From assembly GCA_903850425.1 (NCBI GenBank), contig CAINLR010000095.1, positions 1 through 41,568 on the forward strand: a DNA stretch of 41,568 nt. The letters run 5' to 3'. The notes under the pieces were generated by a model that saw only the letters and a list, made by a program, of their open reading frames with translations, was not told where the DNA came from and did not search any database. Positions 30,489 to 38,878 of this stretch are shown piece after piece. This stretch comes from an uncultured Verrucomicrobia subdivision 3 bacterium. GTDB lineage: Bacteria; Verrucomicrobiota; Verrucomicrobiia; Limisphaerales; UBA11358. Each line of letters begins with the position of its first letter. Positions within the stretch are counted from its first letter, which is position 1. The position numbers and the translations under genes are program-made.

Positions 30489-30520
30489 AACCGCCGCCGG
30501 AAAAATTTCCAGCGGCGGTT
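30489..30520. terminator. Strong hairpin between two leftward genes
   Basis: AACCGCCGC and GCGGCGGTT are perfect 9-base arms with inner GGAAA/TTTCC arms and a single mismatch, so the stem has about 14 pairs. It lies 19 bases after the end of the gene at 30540-30869 and likely ends it. No T-run is seen. It resembles the hairpin at 29306-29334. Confidence 0.6.
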
Positions 30521-30539
30521 GATCGAAGAATGAGGCCGA

Positions 30540-30869
30540 TTATTTTACGGCTTCCAGCTTGGTGACGGTCAGCATTTGCTTTCCATCTTTCTCTTCCAGC
30601 TTGCCGGTGGCGGTCACTTTCTTGGAATCGCCGTGACAGACGTCTTCATGCATCGCGTCGCTCACGTCGTTTTTGACCAGATAATAATTGACGGTCTTGC
30701 CGCCCTTCTCCACCTGAATGACATTCTGGCAGGCCTTCGTTTCATGCAGTTTGCATTTTCCACAGACCATGTTCCCGGTGATGGAAGTTTCCGTTTCAGC
30801 GGCGAACCCCTGCGAGGCAAGGCCGACCAGCACCAAGCCGGTCAGCACTGTGACGATTGATTTTTTCAT
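30540..30869 (-). CDS. Small exported cysteine-containing protein
   Basis: The 109-residue protein starts MKKSIVTVLTGLVLVGLASQ with a signal peptide ending GFAAE. The mature part has GNMVCGKCKLHETKACQNVI (Cys-x2-Cys plus a third Cys) and YYLVKNDVSDAMHEDVCHGD with a fourth Cys and His, then KKVTATGKLEEKDGKQMLTV. The order (SGxxxCxKCxL...CQxVIQV...YYLxxNxVSxxxH) recurs in Planctomycetes and Verrucomicrobia exported proteins (I think DUF6370-like). The Cys/His set could bind metal or form disulfides. Function is unknown. Confidence 0.65.
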   Translation of the reverse strand: MKKSIVTVLTGLVLVGLASQGFAAETETSITGNMVCGKCKLHETKACQNVIQVEKGGKTVNYYLVKNDVSDAMHEDVCHGDSKKVTATGKLEEKDGKQMLTVTKLEAVK

Positions 30870-30945
30870 GATTTTATTGATTTGGTTTTGGGACTACGGG
30901 TTTAAGACAACACGTCTAATGCTTTTGTTCAACTAAAATAATAAC

Positions 30946-31416
30946 CTAGACCGTGAACAAATCCATCACCACGATTTTAAACTGCGGCACCAGCTTCTCC
31001 GCCAGCACTTCGCGGCCGCCGAGAATGCCTTTCAATTGCAGGCCAAACTCGGTGCTGTGATACACCTCCACATTGTCGTAGCGCGGGTCAATCATCCACA
31101 GGCGCGGCACGCGGACTTGATCGTAGATCTCCTTCTTGTTCACAGTATCCACGCGATGATCGTCGCGACTGATGATTTCCACGGCCAGCACGAGCTTGCC
31201 CGTGGCGGCCGCCACCAGCGCCAGGTCCGGGCAAAAGGCCGTGGTGCGGGCGATCTGGATGCGGGTGCGTGTCGGCAGCAATTGCATGGCGGCCAGACCG
31301 GCCACGCTGGCAGCCATCTCCCGGTGCAAGCGGTCGCAAATCTGCTCGTGGCGCGCCACGGGGGCGCAACGCGGGAAGGTTGCGCCCTCGATCAATTCTT
31401 CATAGGGCCGAGTCAT
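30946..31416 (-). CDS. Uma2 family (DUF820) nuclease-fold protein, short
   Basis: The 156-residue protein starts MTRPYEELIEGATFPRCAPV. It shows the Uma2 core: AFCPDLALVAAATGKLVLAV (PD... with D), VEIISRDDHRVDTVNKKEIY, then VPRLWMIDPRYDNVEVYHS. The PD and E-x-I-S motifs with the K in KKEIY fit the restriction-like fold. Typical members are about 190 residues; about 30 N-terminal residues are missing or divergent. Uma2 proteins are abundant in cyanobacteria and PVC bacteria and lack a proven role. An upstream ATG extension is antisense to rpsP and rejected. Confidence 0.75.
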   Translation of the reverse strand: MTRPYEELIEGATFPRCAPVARHEQICDRLHREMAASVAGLAAMQLLPTRTRIQIARTTAFCPDLALVAAATGKLVLAVEIISRDDHRVDTVNKKEIYDQVRVPRLWMIDPRYDNVEVYHSTEFGLQLKGILGGREVLAEKLVPQFKIVVMDLFTV

Positions 31417-31555
31417 GGCCTCAAGAAAACATCCCGGCACGCATTCAGCAAGTGACGTTTTTGGCGTCCTCGTCTCCGCGATCCAATTATTATTCAAAAC
31501 AGAGCTTGCAAAACGGGATGCGGCCCGATAGTTTCCACGTCCTTTTGAAAAATTT

Positions 31556-31813
31556 ATGTCAGTAAAAATTCGCATGAAACGTGTCGGCACCAAGAACACC
31601 CCGGTGTTCCGCATCGTGGTGGCCGACAGCCGCAGTCCGCGTGATGGCAAGTTCATTGAGGAACTCGGCACGTATCATCCCCTCAAGCCGGGTGATAATT
31701 ACACCCTGAAACTGGACCGCGCGCAATACTGGTTGAGCAAAGGCGCGCAGCCGAGCGACACCGTGGCGAGCTTCATCAAGAAGTCCGTCAAAGCCGCGCC
31801 CGCCGCCGCTTAA
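31556..31813 (+). CDS. rpsP: 30S ribosomal protein S16
   Basis: The 85-residue protein begins [20 protein letters not shown], the conserved S16 N-terminus, followed by [20 protein letters not shown] and [20 protein letters not shown]. It binds 16S rRNA during 30S assembly. The length is typical. It starts in an AAAAATTTATG context without an SD. It heads the rpsP-khpA-trmD-rplS operon; a weak promoter-like TTGCAA...GATAGT is seen at 31506-31532. Confidence 0.95.
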   Translation: MSVKIRMKRVGTKNTPVFRIVVADSRSPRDGKFIEELGTYHPLKPGDNYTLKLDRAQYWLSKGAQPSDTVASFIKKSVKAAPAAA

Positions 31814-31828
31814 ACGATTTTCCGCGTC

Positions 31829-32071
31829 ATGCAGGAGTTCGTCGAATACGTCGTCAAGGGACTCGTGCAACATCCGGACGTGGCGAGCGTCACACCGGTG
31901 GTGCGCAATGCCGTGACGGTTTACGAATTGCGACTGCATCCGTCGGACGTGGGCAAGATCATCGGTCGCCAGGGCGTGACCATCAATGCGATCCGTTCCC
32001 TGCTGCTGGCGGGCAGCGCGAAAAAGGGATTGCGCTGCTCGCTGGAAATTGTGGAAGACGGGAAGAATTAA
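31829..32071 (+). CDS. khpA: KH-domain RNA-binding protein KhpA
   Basis: The 80-residue protein has a single KH type II domain with the GxxG loop in VGKIIGRQGVTINAIRSLLL (residues about 46-65). The N-terminus is MQEFVEYVVKGLVQHPDVAS. KhpA binds RNA, often with KhpB, and influences cell division, sRNA and mRNA stability. It is placed between rpsP and trmD, the usual order in many phyla. Confidence 0.9.
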   Translation: MQEFVEYVVKGLVQHPDVASVTPVVRNAVTVYELRLHPSDVGKIIGRQGVTINAIRSLLLAGSAKKGLRCSLEIVEDGKN

Positions 32072-32149
32072 AAATGCAAAATTAAGAATGTAAAATGGAG
32101 CGCGGCCCGGCGCCGGCATTTTTAATGTTTAATTTTTGATTTTGCATTT
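32072..32149. repeat. A/T-rich inverted repeat between khpA and trmD
   Basis: AAATGCAAAAT at 32072-32082 is perfectly complementary to ATTTTGCATTT at 32139-32149, directly before the GTG of trmD. The 56-base loop is mixed, with a GC-rich centre (GCGCGGCCCGGCGCC). The hairpin would place the trmD start at its base and could control its translation or act as an internal processing site. Confidence 0.6.
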
Positions 32150-32818
32150 GTGAAGATTGACGTGCTGACTTTGTTTCCGGCGATGTTTGCCGGGCCGTTG
32201 GATGAAAGCATCATCAAGCGGGCACGCGCCAAGGGTTTTTTGGATCTGAAAATCCATGACCTGCGCGATTGGACGCATGACAAGCATCGGACGGTGGATG
32301 ATCGTCCGTTTGGCGGCGGACCGGGGATGTTGATGAAGGTGGAGCCGCTGTTTGAAGCCGTGGAAAGTCTGCGGCGTGAAAAAACGCGTGTGATTCTATT
32401 TTCGCCAAGCGGGCGGAAGTTTGATCAGGCCATCGCGCGCGAACTGGCGCAATTGGAAGATTTGTTACTCGTCACCGGGCATTACGAGGGTTTTGACGAG
32501 CGGGTGCGCGCCGCGTTGGTGGATGACGCATTGTCCGTTGGTGATTATGTGCTGACGAACGGCGCCCTGCCCGCGATGATTGTGGTGGACGCCGTGACGC
32601 GGCTATTGCCGGGCGTTTTGGGCGACGATACGAGTTCGCTCGACGAATCGTTCAGCCACGGAATGCTGGAATACCCGCAATACACGCGGCCGGCGGAATT
32701 TCGCGGGATGAAAGTGCCGGAGATATTGCTTTCGGGCAACCACGCCGAGATTGAAAAATGGCGGCGCGAACAGGCCAGATTGCGGACGCAGGCAAAGCGT
32801 CCGGATTTGTTGAAATAA
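32150..32818 (+). CDS. trmD: tRNA (guanine-N1)-methyltransferase
   Basis: The 222-residue protein starts (GTG) [20 protein letters not shown] and contains [20 protein letters not shown] then [16 protein letters not shown], the TrmD N-terminal signature. The knotted SAM site is [14 protein letters not shown]...[17 protein letters not shown], and it ends with the C-terminal domain [36 protein letters not shown]. It methylates G37 of tRNAs read by CNN codons and prevents +1 slippage. The usual length is 230-250; this one is slightly short. Confidence 0.95.
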   Translation: MKIDVLTLFPAMFAGPLDESIIKRARAKGFLDLKIHDLRDWTHDKHRTVDDRPFGGGPGMLMKVEPLFEAVESLRREKTRVILFSPSGRKFDQAIARELAQLEDLLLVTGHYEGFDERVRAALVDDALSVGDYVLTNGALPAMIVVDAVTRLLPGVLGDDTSSLDESFSHGMLEYPQYTRPAEFRGMKVPEILLSGNHAEIEKWRREQARLRTQAKRPDLLK

Positions 32819-32829
32819 AGATTTGACGA

Positions 32830-32876
32830 GTGATGCGTGATGCGTGACCAGAAGACTTTCACGCATCACGCATCAC
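32830..32876. repeat. Perfect 18-base inverted repeat between trmD and rplS
   Basis: GTGATGCGTGATGCGTGA at 32830-32847 is the exact reverse complement of TCACGCATCACGCATCAC at 32859-32876, followed by GCATCAC (32877-32883), another repeat unit. Each arm is two copies of a 7-base unit. It is a very stable 18-pair hairpin with an 11-base loop, leaving only 19 bases to the rplS start. Confidence 0.8.
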
Positions 32877-32895
32877 GCATCACAAAAAATAATTT

Positions 32896-33273
32896 ATGAA
32901 CCAGACATTGTTGAAAAAAATTCAATCGGCGCAGTTTCGCAAAGAGGAGGCAATTTTCTCCGTCGGCGACTCGGTGAAAGTGCATACCAAGGTTGTGGAA
33001 GGCGACAAGGAACGCATCCAGATTTTCTCAGGCGTCGTCATGGGCAAACGCGGCACGGGCTTGAACGAGACGTTCACCGTCCGCCGCATCAGCTATGGCG
33101 AAGGCGTGGAACGCATCTTCCCCATTCACTCGCCGCGCGTTGACAAAGTCGAAGTCGAGCGCCACGGCTCCGTCCGCCGCGCCAAGCTCACCTACCTGCG
33201 CAAGCGCGTCGGCAAGGGTGCGACCTTGGTCAAAGAACGTGCCCGCGTCGTGGCTCCGAAAGCGGCCAAGTAA
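32896..33273 (+). CDS. rplS: 50S ribosomal protein L19
   Basis: The 125-residue protein has the L19 core: [60 protein letters not shown], then [20 protein letters not shown]. It lies at the 30S-50S interface. It is the last gene of the operon, ended by a strong terminator at 33296. The start is in an AATAATTTATG context. Confidence 0.95.
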   Translation: MNQTLLKKIQSAQFRKEEAIFSVGDSVKVHTKVVEGDKERIQIFSGVVMGKRGTGLNETFTVRRISYGEGVERIFPIHSPRVDKVEVERHGSVRRAKLTYLRKRVGKGATLVKERARVVAPKAAK

Positions 33274-33295
33274 CCCGCCCGGAACATTTCCATCC

Positions 33296-33323
33296 AAGGC
33301 GAGGTTCACTCCTCGCCTTTTTT
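33296..33323 (+). terminator. Intrinsic terminator after rplS
   Basis: AAGGCGAGG-TTCACT-CCTCGCCTT is a perfect 9-base stem followed by TTTT, 23 bases after the rplS stop. It closes the rpsP operon. Confidence 0.8.
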
Positions 33324-33425
33324 CTGCTGCAAACGGCTGGTTTCCTTGAAGATTGACGCGGGCTGGTCTGACTCGCTACACTCAACCACCGACTAACGCA
33401 TGAAGCTTGGCCGGTAGAAAAATTT

Positions 33426-33632
33426 ATGTCTGAAGGATATTGCGTCAAATGCAAAGCCAAAAAGCCCATCGCCGACGGCGTTGAGGAAACCATGAAAAAT
33501 GGGCGCAAAGCCATCAAAGGTAAATGCCCCACTTGCGGCACCGTCATGTTTAAGATTTTAGGCAAAGCCGCCGCCACCCCCACGCCAACCGCAGCTACAC
33601 CCGAAACACCCACCACCCCGCCCCAGTTATAA
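33426..33632 (+). CDS. DUF5679 zinc-ribbon protein
   Basis: The 68-residue protein starts MSEGYCVKCKAKKPIADGVE. It has the two pairs C-V-K-C (residues 6-9) and C-P-T-C (about 36-39) of a small zinc ribbon, with the family pattern GRKAIKGKCPTCGTVMFK. A Pro/Thr/Ala-rich tail follows. It starts in an AAAAATTTATG context and ends 3 bases before the NDK gene, so the two are co-transcribed. Function is unknown. Confidence 0.8.
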   Translation: MSEGYCVKCKAKKPIADGVEETMKNGRKAIKGKCPTCGTVMFKILGKAAATPTPTAATPETPTTPPQL

Positions 33633-33635
33633 TTT

Positions 33636-34808
33636 ATGTCCCAACAGCTCGCTTACGTCATCATCACCCCGTATTCCCTTTATAAATCCCGCACCGGCGG
33701 CATTCTCACCCGCCTGATCACCCGCACCGGGCTGGATCTGGCCGGCCTGCGTATGTTCGCTCCCAGTCCGGAACTCGTGAAGGAATACGCCGACACCATC
33801 ATTTCCGCCCACGACCCGCAGGACCGGAAAATCCAGGAACTGCTCCAGCAATACGTCCTCAAGAACCTCGCGCCCGACCCGAAGACCGGCCGCCGCCGCC
33901 GCGTCATGATGATGCTGTTTCGCGGTGACGAAGCCGTGCGCAAAGTCCGTTCCGTCGTCGGCAACCTCAGTCCCGACCGCCGCAATGGGGAAACCATTCG
34001 CGACACCTACAGCGACCTGATCATGGACGATGAAGGTGGTGTCCGTTACTTCGAGCCGGCGGTGCTGGCCTCGCCCAACGTCGAGGAAGCCGATCGCAAA
34101 TTGAAGATGTGGGCACGCTACTCCGACGCCGATGGCGGCATTCTGGAAAACGTCATCAACTACGGACCCAACGACAAGCCTGAGCGCACGCTGGTGCTGA
34201 TCAAGCCCGACAATTTCCGTTTCCCCACCGGCCGCCCCGGCAACGTCATTGATTTCTTCTCCCGCACCGGCCTTTACATCATCGGTGCCCGTGTCCTGCC
34301 CATGAGCACCGCGCAGGCGATGGAATTCTACGGCCCCGTCCGCGAATTCCTCCGCACCAAGCTCAAAGATGGCGTCAGTGCCAAGGCAAAGGACATTCTG
34401 GAAAAGGAATTCGGCTTCAAGATTTCGGCCGATGCCCAGAAGTCGCTCGGCGACATCCTCGGCCCGATCCAAGGGGACAATCAATTCGACAGCATTGTTC
34501 GCTTCATGTCCGGCCACGCGCCCGGCGACATTCCCGAAACCGACTGGGCCAAGCCCGGCACTGAAAAATGTATCGCCCTCGTTTATGAAGGCGTCGGTGC
34601 CGTGAACAAAATCCGTGACGTCCTCGGGCCGACCGATCCGTCCAAGGCCCCGCCCGGAAGCATCCGCCGCGAATTCGGCTCCACCATCATGGTCAACGCC
34701 GCACACGCCAGCGACTCCGCCGAGAACGCCCAGCGCGAATTCGGCATCGTCAAGCCGGGTGAAAACAACTTCAAGCAAGTGGTCGAAGAAAGCCTCGGCA
34801 AAGTCTGA
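33636..34808 (+). CDS. Two-domain nucleoside diphosphate kinase
   Basis: The 390-residue protein carries two NDK folds: residues about 5-160 (AYVIITPYSLYKSRTGGILT...GETIRDTYSDLIM) and about 190-390 (RTLVLIKPDNFRFPTGRPGN...GSTIMVNAAHASDSAENAQR EFGI). The second has the phosphohistidine motif NAAHASD with H357. In the first, the matching site (TIRDTYSDLIMDDEGGVRYF) has no His, so it may be regulatory or structural. Ordinary NDK is ~140 residues. It balances nucleoside triphosphates by a histidine-phosphate intermediate. A strong terminator lies at 34828. Confidence 0.85.
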   Translation: MSQQLAYVIITPYSLYKSRTGGILTRLITRTGLDLAGLRMFAPSPELVKEYADTIISAHDPQDRKIQELLQQYVLKNLAPDPKTGRRRRVMMMLFRGDEAVRKVRSVVGNLSPDRRNGETIRDTYSDLIMDDEGGVRYFEPAVLASPNVEEADRKLKMWARYSDADGGILENVINYGPNDKPERTLVLIKPDNFRFPTGRPGNVIDFFSRTGLYIIGARVLPMSTAQAMEFYGPVREFLRTKLKDGVSAKAKDILEKEFGFKISADAQKSLGDILGPIQGDNQFDSIVRFMSGHAPGDIPETDWAKPGTEKCIALVYEGVGAVNKIRDVLGPTDPSKAPPGSIRREFGSTIMVNAAHASDSAENAQREFGIVKPGENNFKQVVEESLGKV

Positions 34809-34827
34809 TCCCCCTGCCCTTTTTGCA

Positions 34828-34865
34828 CCGGCGAAGGTGTCCGCACCTTCGCCGGTTTTGTTTTG
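34828..34865 (+). terminator. Strong intrinsic terminator after the NDK gene
   Basis: ACCGGCGAAGGTG-TCCG-CACCTTCGCCGGT is a perfect 13-base stem with a 4-base loop, followed by TTTGTTTTG. It ends 20 bases after the NDK stop. Confidence 0.9.
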
Positions 34866-34867
34866 CC

Positions 34868-35019
34868 TGCATCAACCGGCCTGGCTCGGCGGTATCCCGG
34901 ACGCAGACGTAATGGCGGCGATCACCGCGGTCCACGCCGATGGTGAAGCCTGCGGCCGGCATCGGAGCAGCGGGAAGAAGAACGACAGCGGGCGGAGTTT
35001 TGGTGGTTTTAGTTTTCAT
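34868..35019 (-). pseudogene. IS110-like transposase N-terminal relic
   Basis: From an ATG at 35019 the reverse strand reads MKTKTTKTPPAVVLLPAAPM, then AAGFTIGVDRGDRRHYVCVR DTAEPG before merging into the NDK terminator. GxDxGDRxHYVCVxD is the RuvC-like first acidic strand of IS110-family transposases (DEDD). Here only about 45 residues remain, so it is a fragment. It ends against the terminator region with no element end visible. Confidence 0.5.
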
Positions 35020-35421
35020 TGGCAGAGTCGAGAAACCCTGTCACGGGCACCGGGCCGCTGCCTGCTCATTCTATGTTGGCTGCGTTTTTGTCATCGTCCT
35101 CTCTCCAGCCAGCAATCTATAGACACAGTGCCTCCAAACTCTGCGAGCAACGGCAATTCCTCTGAATCAAATCCCAAAGCGCGCGGCTGGGGGTGATGAT
35201 ATGTAATGTGAATGAAAAAGTCCGGAGCGCCAGCAGCACGAAGAACAGGCATCAATGGGAATGCCAAAGCGTGCAAATACCGGATGCCATCCTGCTCACT
35301 CTCTGGAACAGAAAACGTGGCAGAACCAGCGGACACGGGAGCTCCGCGATAACGGCCTGGCCATTTCGGCGGAACAATCCTCGCGCTGGACATTAGCGGC
35401 CAGTTGCGGCAGGCTCGCCGC
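35020..35421. other. 402-base stretch with no gene
   Basis: Both strands have only composition-poor open frames. It lies upstream of the exporter operon and beside an IS110 relic, whose non-coding left end may make up part of it (35020-35100). A transposon left end and the exporter promoter are expected here; no clear motif was identified. Confidence 0.4.
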
Positions 35422-36837
35422 GTGAATACTCCGCCTGTTCTGCCCCCGAAGCTCGACGCTCCGAAACCCCGTCGCAAGGGGCACAAGAAATTAATTATCT
35501 TTTCCCTCCTCGGCCTCATTGCCCTGGGCGTGGCCATGTTCTATGCGCTGCATAAAAACGAAAAGGCCGTGACGGTGCAGACGGAGAAAATCGTCCGGCA
35601 CACCATCACGGAAACGGTGATCGCCAACGGAAAAATATATCCGGTGTTGCAGGTTCACATCAGCGCGGAGGTCAGCGGCGAGATCATCGAGCTGCCCGTC
35701 AAGGAAGGCCAATTCGTCCACAAGGGTGATCTGCTGCTCAAGATCAACCCCAAGACGCCGCTGGCATATCTGAACCAATCCAAGGCGAGCTACCAGTCGT
35801 CCCTCGCCTCGGTGACAACGAGCGCGGCCAACCTCGAAAAAGCCGAGGCGGAATTCAAGCGCAACAAGGAGTTGTTTGATCGCAAGCTGATTTCGGATTC
35901 AGACTTCATCACCTACAAGGTGGGGCTGGACATCGCCCGCGCACAGTTGGAGAGTGCCGGTCATTCCGTGGAGCTCGCCAAGGCCGCAGTGGATAGCGCG
36001 CAGGATTCCATGGACAAGACGACGATTGAAGCGCCATTGGACGGCACGATCACCAAGCTGAATTCGCAGCTCGGCGAACGCGTGCTGGGCACGGTGCAAA
36101 ATGCGGGCACGGAGATCATGACGATTTCGGACCTGAGTAAAATGGAGGCGCGCGTGGACATCGGCGAGATGGACATCGTGCTGTTGCAGGTCGGCCAGAA
36201 AGCGCGGCTAGAGGTGGATTCGTTTAAGGACAAAAAATTTGCCGGCACGGTCACGGATGTGGCGAACTCGTCCGAGGGTTTGAACACGTCGGCGGCGTAT
36301 GCGAGTTCCTCATCGTCTTCGTCGTCGGCCACGCAGTTTCAAGTGCGCATCCGGCTCACGGAAGGCGCGGAATTCCGGCCGGGCATGTCGGTCAGCGCCA
36401 CCGTCGAAACCCGCACGCATTCCAACGTCATTTCCGCGCCGATTGCCAGTGTCACGACGCGCGTGCCGAAGTCCAAGGATAAGAACAAATTGTCCGGGGC
36501 AGCCACCAACGCCGTTCCGACCAACACCATGGCGGCGGTGACGGCCACCAATGGCGCCAGCCCGGCGGAAACCAACGCCATGAAGGCCGACAAGAAAGGC
36601 GACGAGAAGCTCAAACCCGTGGAAGTGGTGTTTGTCGTCACCGGCGACCAGGTCAAATCCGTGCCGGTGAAAATCGGCATCAGCGATGACAATTACTGGG
36701 AAATCACGGACGGTTTGAAGGAGGGCGATGAAATTGTCACGGGCGGCTACCGGGCCATCGGCCACGATCTGGACGACGGCAAGCGCATTCAAAAAGGCGT
36801 CGCCACCGACAAGGAAGCGGAGAAACCCAAGGCCTGA
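35422..36837 (+). CDS. MacA-like periplasmic adaptor (RND/HlyD membrane fusion protein)
   Basis: The 471-residue protein starts (GTG) VNTPPVLPPKLDAPKPRRKG; a TTG at 35404 would add six residues. One membrane helix lies at LIIFSLLGLIALGVAMFYAL (about 25-44). A beta-barrel/lipoyl half follows (ETVIANGKIYPVLQVHISAE), then a long coiled coil (YLNQSKASYQSSLASVTTSA ... EFKRNKELFDRK) and the matching lipoyl half (IEAPLDGTITKLNSQLGERV). A Ser-rich linker (residues about 295-304) and a Thr/Asn-rich insert (about 355-395) are unusual. It links the inner-membrane ABC unit to an outer-membrane channel. Confidence 0.88.
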   Translation: MNTPPVLPPKLDAPKPRRKGHKKLIIFSLLGLIALGVAMFYALHKNEKAVTVQTEKIVRHTITETVIANGKIYPVLQVHISAEVSGEIIELPVKEGQFVHKGDLLLKINPKTPLAYLNQSKASYQSSLASVTTSAANLEKAEAEFKRNKELFDRKLISDSDFITYKVGLDIARAQLESAGHSVELAKAAVDSAQDSMDKTTIEAPLDGTITKLNSQLGERVLGTVQNAGTEIMTISDLSKMEARVDIGEMDIVLLQVGQKARLEVDSFKDKKFAGTVTDVANSSEGLNTSAAYASSSSSSSSATQFQVRIRLTEGAEFRPGMSVSATVETRTHSNVISAPIASVTTRVPKSKDKNKLSGAATNAVPTNTMAAVTATNGASPAETNAMKADKKGDEKLKPVEVVFVVTGDQVKSVPVKIGISDDNYWEITDGLKEGDEIVTGGYRAIGHDLDDGKRIQKGVATDKEAEKPKA

Positions 36838-36864
36838 CCACTGGCCGCACCCGCCGGTTAATTT

Positions 36865-36885
36865 ATGTCCGCCTCTGACCAATGA
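36865..36885 (+). other. Six-codon leader ORF overlapping the ATPase start
   Basis: ATGTCCGCCTCTGACCAATG then A encodes MSASDQ and stops in the TGA whose ATGA overlaps the ATPase start at 36882. Its ATG sits in the TTAATTTATG context that serves as the real start of many genes here, while the ATPase itself has no SD. Ribosomes could load on the mini-ORF and re-initiate. Confidence 0.35.
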
Positions 36886-37580
36886 GCCTGATCCGCCTCC
36901 AGAACATTTCGCGGCGCTACCAGATGGGCACCGAAACTGTCCATGCGCTGCGCGAAGTCTCGCTGGACATCCAGCACGGCGAATACGTCGCCATCATGGG
37001 CCCTTCCGGTTCGGGCAAGTCCACGCTCATGAACCTGCTTGGCTGTCTCGACACGCCGACGGGCGGCGAATATGAGCTCAATGGTGCCCGCGTGAGCGAA
37101 ATGAATGACAATCAGCTCGCTGAAATCCGCAACCGCGAAATCGGTTTTGTCTTCCAGACCTTCAACCTGCTCCCCCGCTCTGACGCGTTGCGGAATGTGG
37201 AATTGCCCTTGGTCTATGCGGGCATCCGTGCGAAGGAACGACGCCGGCTGGCGATGGAAGCGCTGACCAGCGTGGGCCTCGCCGACCGCGTGCATCACAA
37301 ACCCAACGAACTTTCTGGCGGACAACGCCAACGCGTGGCCGTCGCCCGCGCGCTCGTCAACAAGCCATCCATCCTGCTGGCGGACGAGCCGACGGGTAAT
37401 CTCGATTCCAAAACCGGCACGGAAATCATGGCCTTGTTCCAGCTCCTCGCCGATCACGGCAATACGATCATCGTTGTCACGCACGAAGAAGAAGTCGCCC
37501 TGCATGCGCAGCGCGTCATCCGCATCCGTGACGGACTTATTGCGAGCGATGAGCTGGTCAAAAAGAGTTTTGCCGGATGA
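36882..37580 (+). CDS. MacB-like ABC exporter ATPase
   Basis: The 232-residue protein has Walker [10 protein letters not shown] at 40-48, signature LSGGQ at 144-148, Walker [14 protein letters not shown] (D168, E169) and a [11 protein letters not shown]-loop. [20 protein letters not shown] and DSKTGTEIM match LolD/MacB-type ATPases (MacB normally fuses this to the permease; here they are separate). The first codon overlaps the mini-ORF and the last codons overlap the permease (ATGA). Confidence 0.92.
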   Translation: MSLIRLQNISRRYQMGTETVHALREVSLDIQHGEYVAIMGPSGSGKSTLMNLLGCLDTPTGGEYELNGARVSEMNDNQLAEIRNREIGFVFQTFNLLPRSDALRNVELPLVYAGIRAKERRRLAMEALTSVGLADRVHHKPNELSGGQRQRVAVARALVNKPSILLADEPTGNLDSKTGTEIMALFQLLADHGNTIIVVTHEEEVALHAQRVIRIRDGLIASDELVKKSFAG

Positions 37581-38878
37581 ACTTCCTCACCGAACTCCGC
37601 GAAGGCCTGGCGATTTCCTGGGGCGCCATTTTGGCGAACAAGCTGCGTTCGGTGCTCACCACGCTGGGCATCATCATCGGCATCGTCACCGTGACGCTCA
37701 TGGGCACGGCGATCCAGGGACTCAACCAGTCGTTCATGAACAGCGTGTCCACCATCGGCGCGGACATGCTTTATGTAGATCGCTTCAGTTGGTTCATCAA
37801 TTCGGTTCAAGAGTGGATGCGGGCGATGAAGAATCCGCGGATCACCCTGGAAGAATCCGATACCGTCGAGCGGCAGATGCAACCCGACGAGAATGGCACC
37901 AATCCGTCATCCACCGCGGCCGGCGAAGCCAGCGCTTTGTTGCGCGAGATGAAACTGGCCATTGCGGTGGCGCCGGTCGCGCAGAATGACGCACCGGTCA
38001 AATACAAGAAACGCAGCACGGACAGCGCCCCGGTGCGCGGCACCACCGAACAATTCCTGGTGACGGGTGGCCTGACCCTGGCGGACGGCCGTTTCCTGAG
38101 CGCGGCGGAGTGCGATGGCGGAAGGCCCGTGTGCGTGATCGGCTCCGACATTGCCACCAATCTGTTTCTAGGCGATTCGCCCGTCGGCGAGACCATTTCC
38201 GCCAATCACCATGATTTCCGCGTGGTGGGGGTGCTCGCCAAACAGGGTGGTTTCGCCGAGAACGGCGGGGCGGACAATCAAATCATCGTGCCGATTTCGC
38301 AGTTCACCCGCGCGTTCTGGGCCAAACCGGATTACCAGATTCAAGTCAAGGCTCGCAGCGTCGCCGAACTGGCCGACGCCAAGGAAGAACTACGCACGGT
38401 GCTGCGGCGTTACCGCCACATCGCTCCGGGCGATGGGGACAACTTCGCGATCAACCAGCAGGACCAGATTCTGGATTTTTTCCACAAAGTCGCCGGCACC
38501 ATCGAGGCCGTCGGGCTGTTTATCACCGGCCTGTCGCTATTCGTCGGCGGCATCGGCATCATGAACATCATGTTCGTTTCGGTGGCCGAACGGACCCGCG
38601 AAATCGGCGTGCGCAAGGCCATCGGCGCGCGGAACCGGACAATCCTGCTGCAGTTTCTCATCGAAGCCGGTTGCATCTGCCTCATCGGCGGCGTCATTGC
38701 GCTGCTGATCGCCTGGCCCACGACGTGGCTGATGCGCAAGGCCATGCCGGCGGAACTGTCGCCCGGCATTGTCTGCCTGGCCTTGTTGGCCGCCCTGTTG
38801 ACCGGCGTATTGTCCGGCTTTCTACCCGCGTGGCGAGCGGCCCGCATGAACCCCGTGGACGCGCTGCGCAATGAATAG
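37577..38878 (+). CDS. MacB-type permease, first copy
   Basis: The 433-residue protein starts [21 protein letters not shown] first membrane helix (about 25-50: [20 protein letters not shown]) is followed by a large periplasmic domain of about 250 residues, then three C-terminal helices including [30 protein letters not shown] and [20 protein letters not shown]. This is the FtsX/MacB layout. It pairs with the ATPase upstream and the second permease downstream, which it overlaps by 8 bases. Confidence 0.88.
   Translation: MNFLTELREGLAISWGAILANKLRSVLTTLGIIIGIVTVTLMGTAIQGLNQSFMNSVSTIGADMLYVDRFSWFINSVQEWMRAMKNPRITLEESDTVERQMQPDENGTNPSSTAAGEASALLREMKLAIAVAPVAQNDAPVKYKKRSTDSAPVRGTTEQFLVTGGLTLADGRFLSAAECDGGRPVCVIGSDIATNLFLGDSPVGETISANHHDFRVVGVLAKQGGFAENGGADNQIIVPISQFTRAFWAKPDYQIQVKARSVAELADAKEELRTVLRRYRHIAPGDGDNFAINQQDQILDFFHKVAGTIEAVGLFITGLSLFVGGIGIMNIMFVSVAERTREIGVRKAIGARNRTILLQFLIEAGCICLIGGVIALLIAWPTTWLMRKAMPAELSPGIVCLALLAALLTGVLSGFLPAWRAARMNPVDALRNE

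Noticed and set aside
30400-30540. Possible small RNA gene in the 190-base gap before the PEP-CTERM gene
   Set aside because: Only a hairpin is visible; no promoter or conserved RNA pattern could be shown.
35091-35537. Reverse 148-codon frame upstream of the exporter operon
   Set aside because: It overlaps the adaptor gene start in antisense and shows no family features; a GC-driven open frame is more likely.
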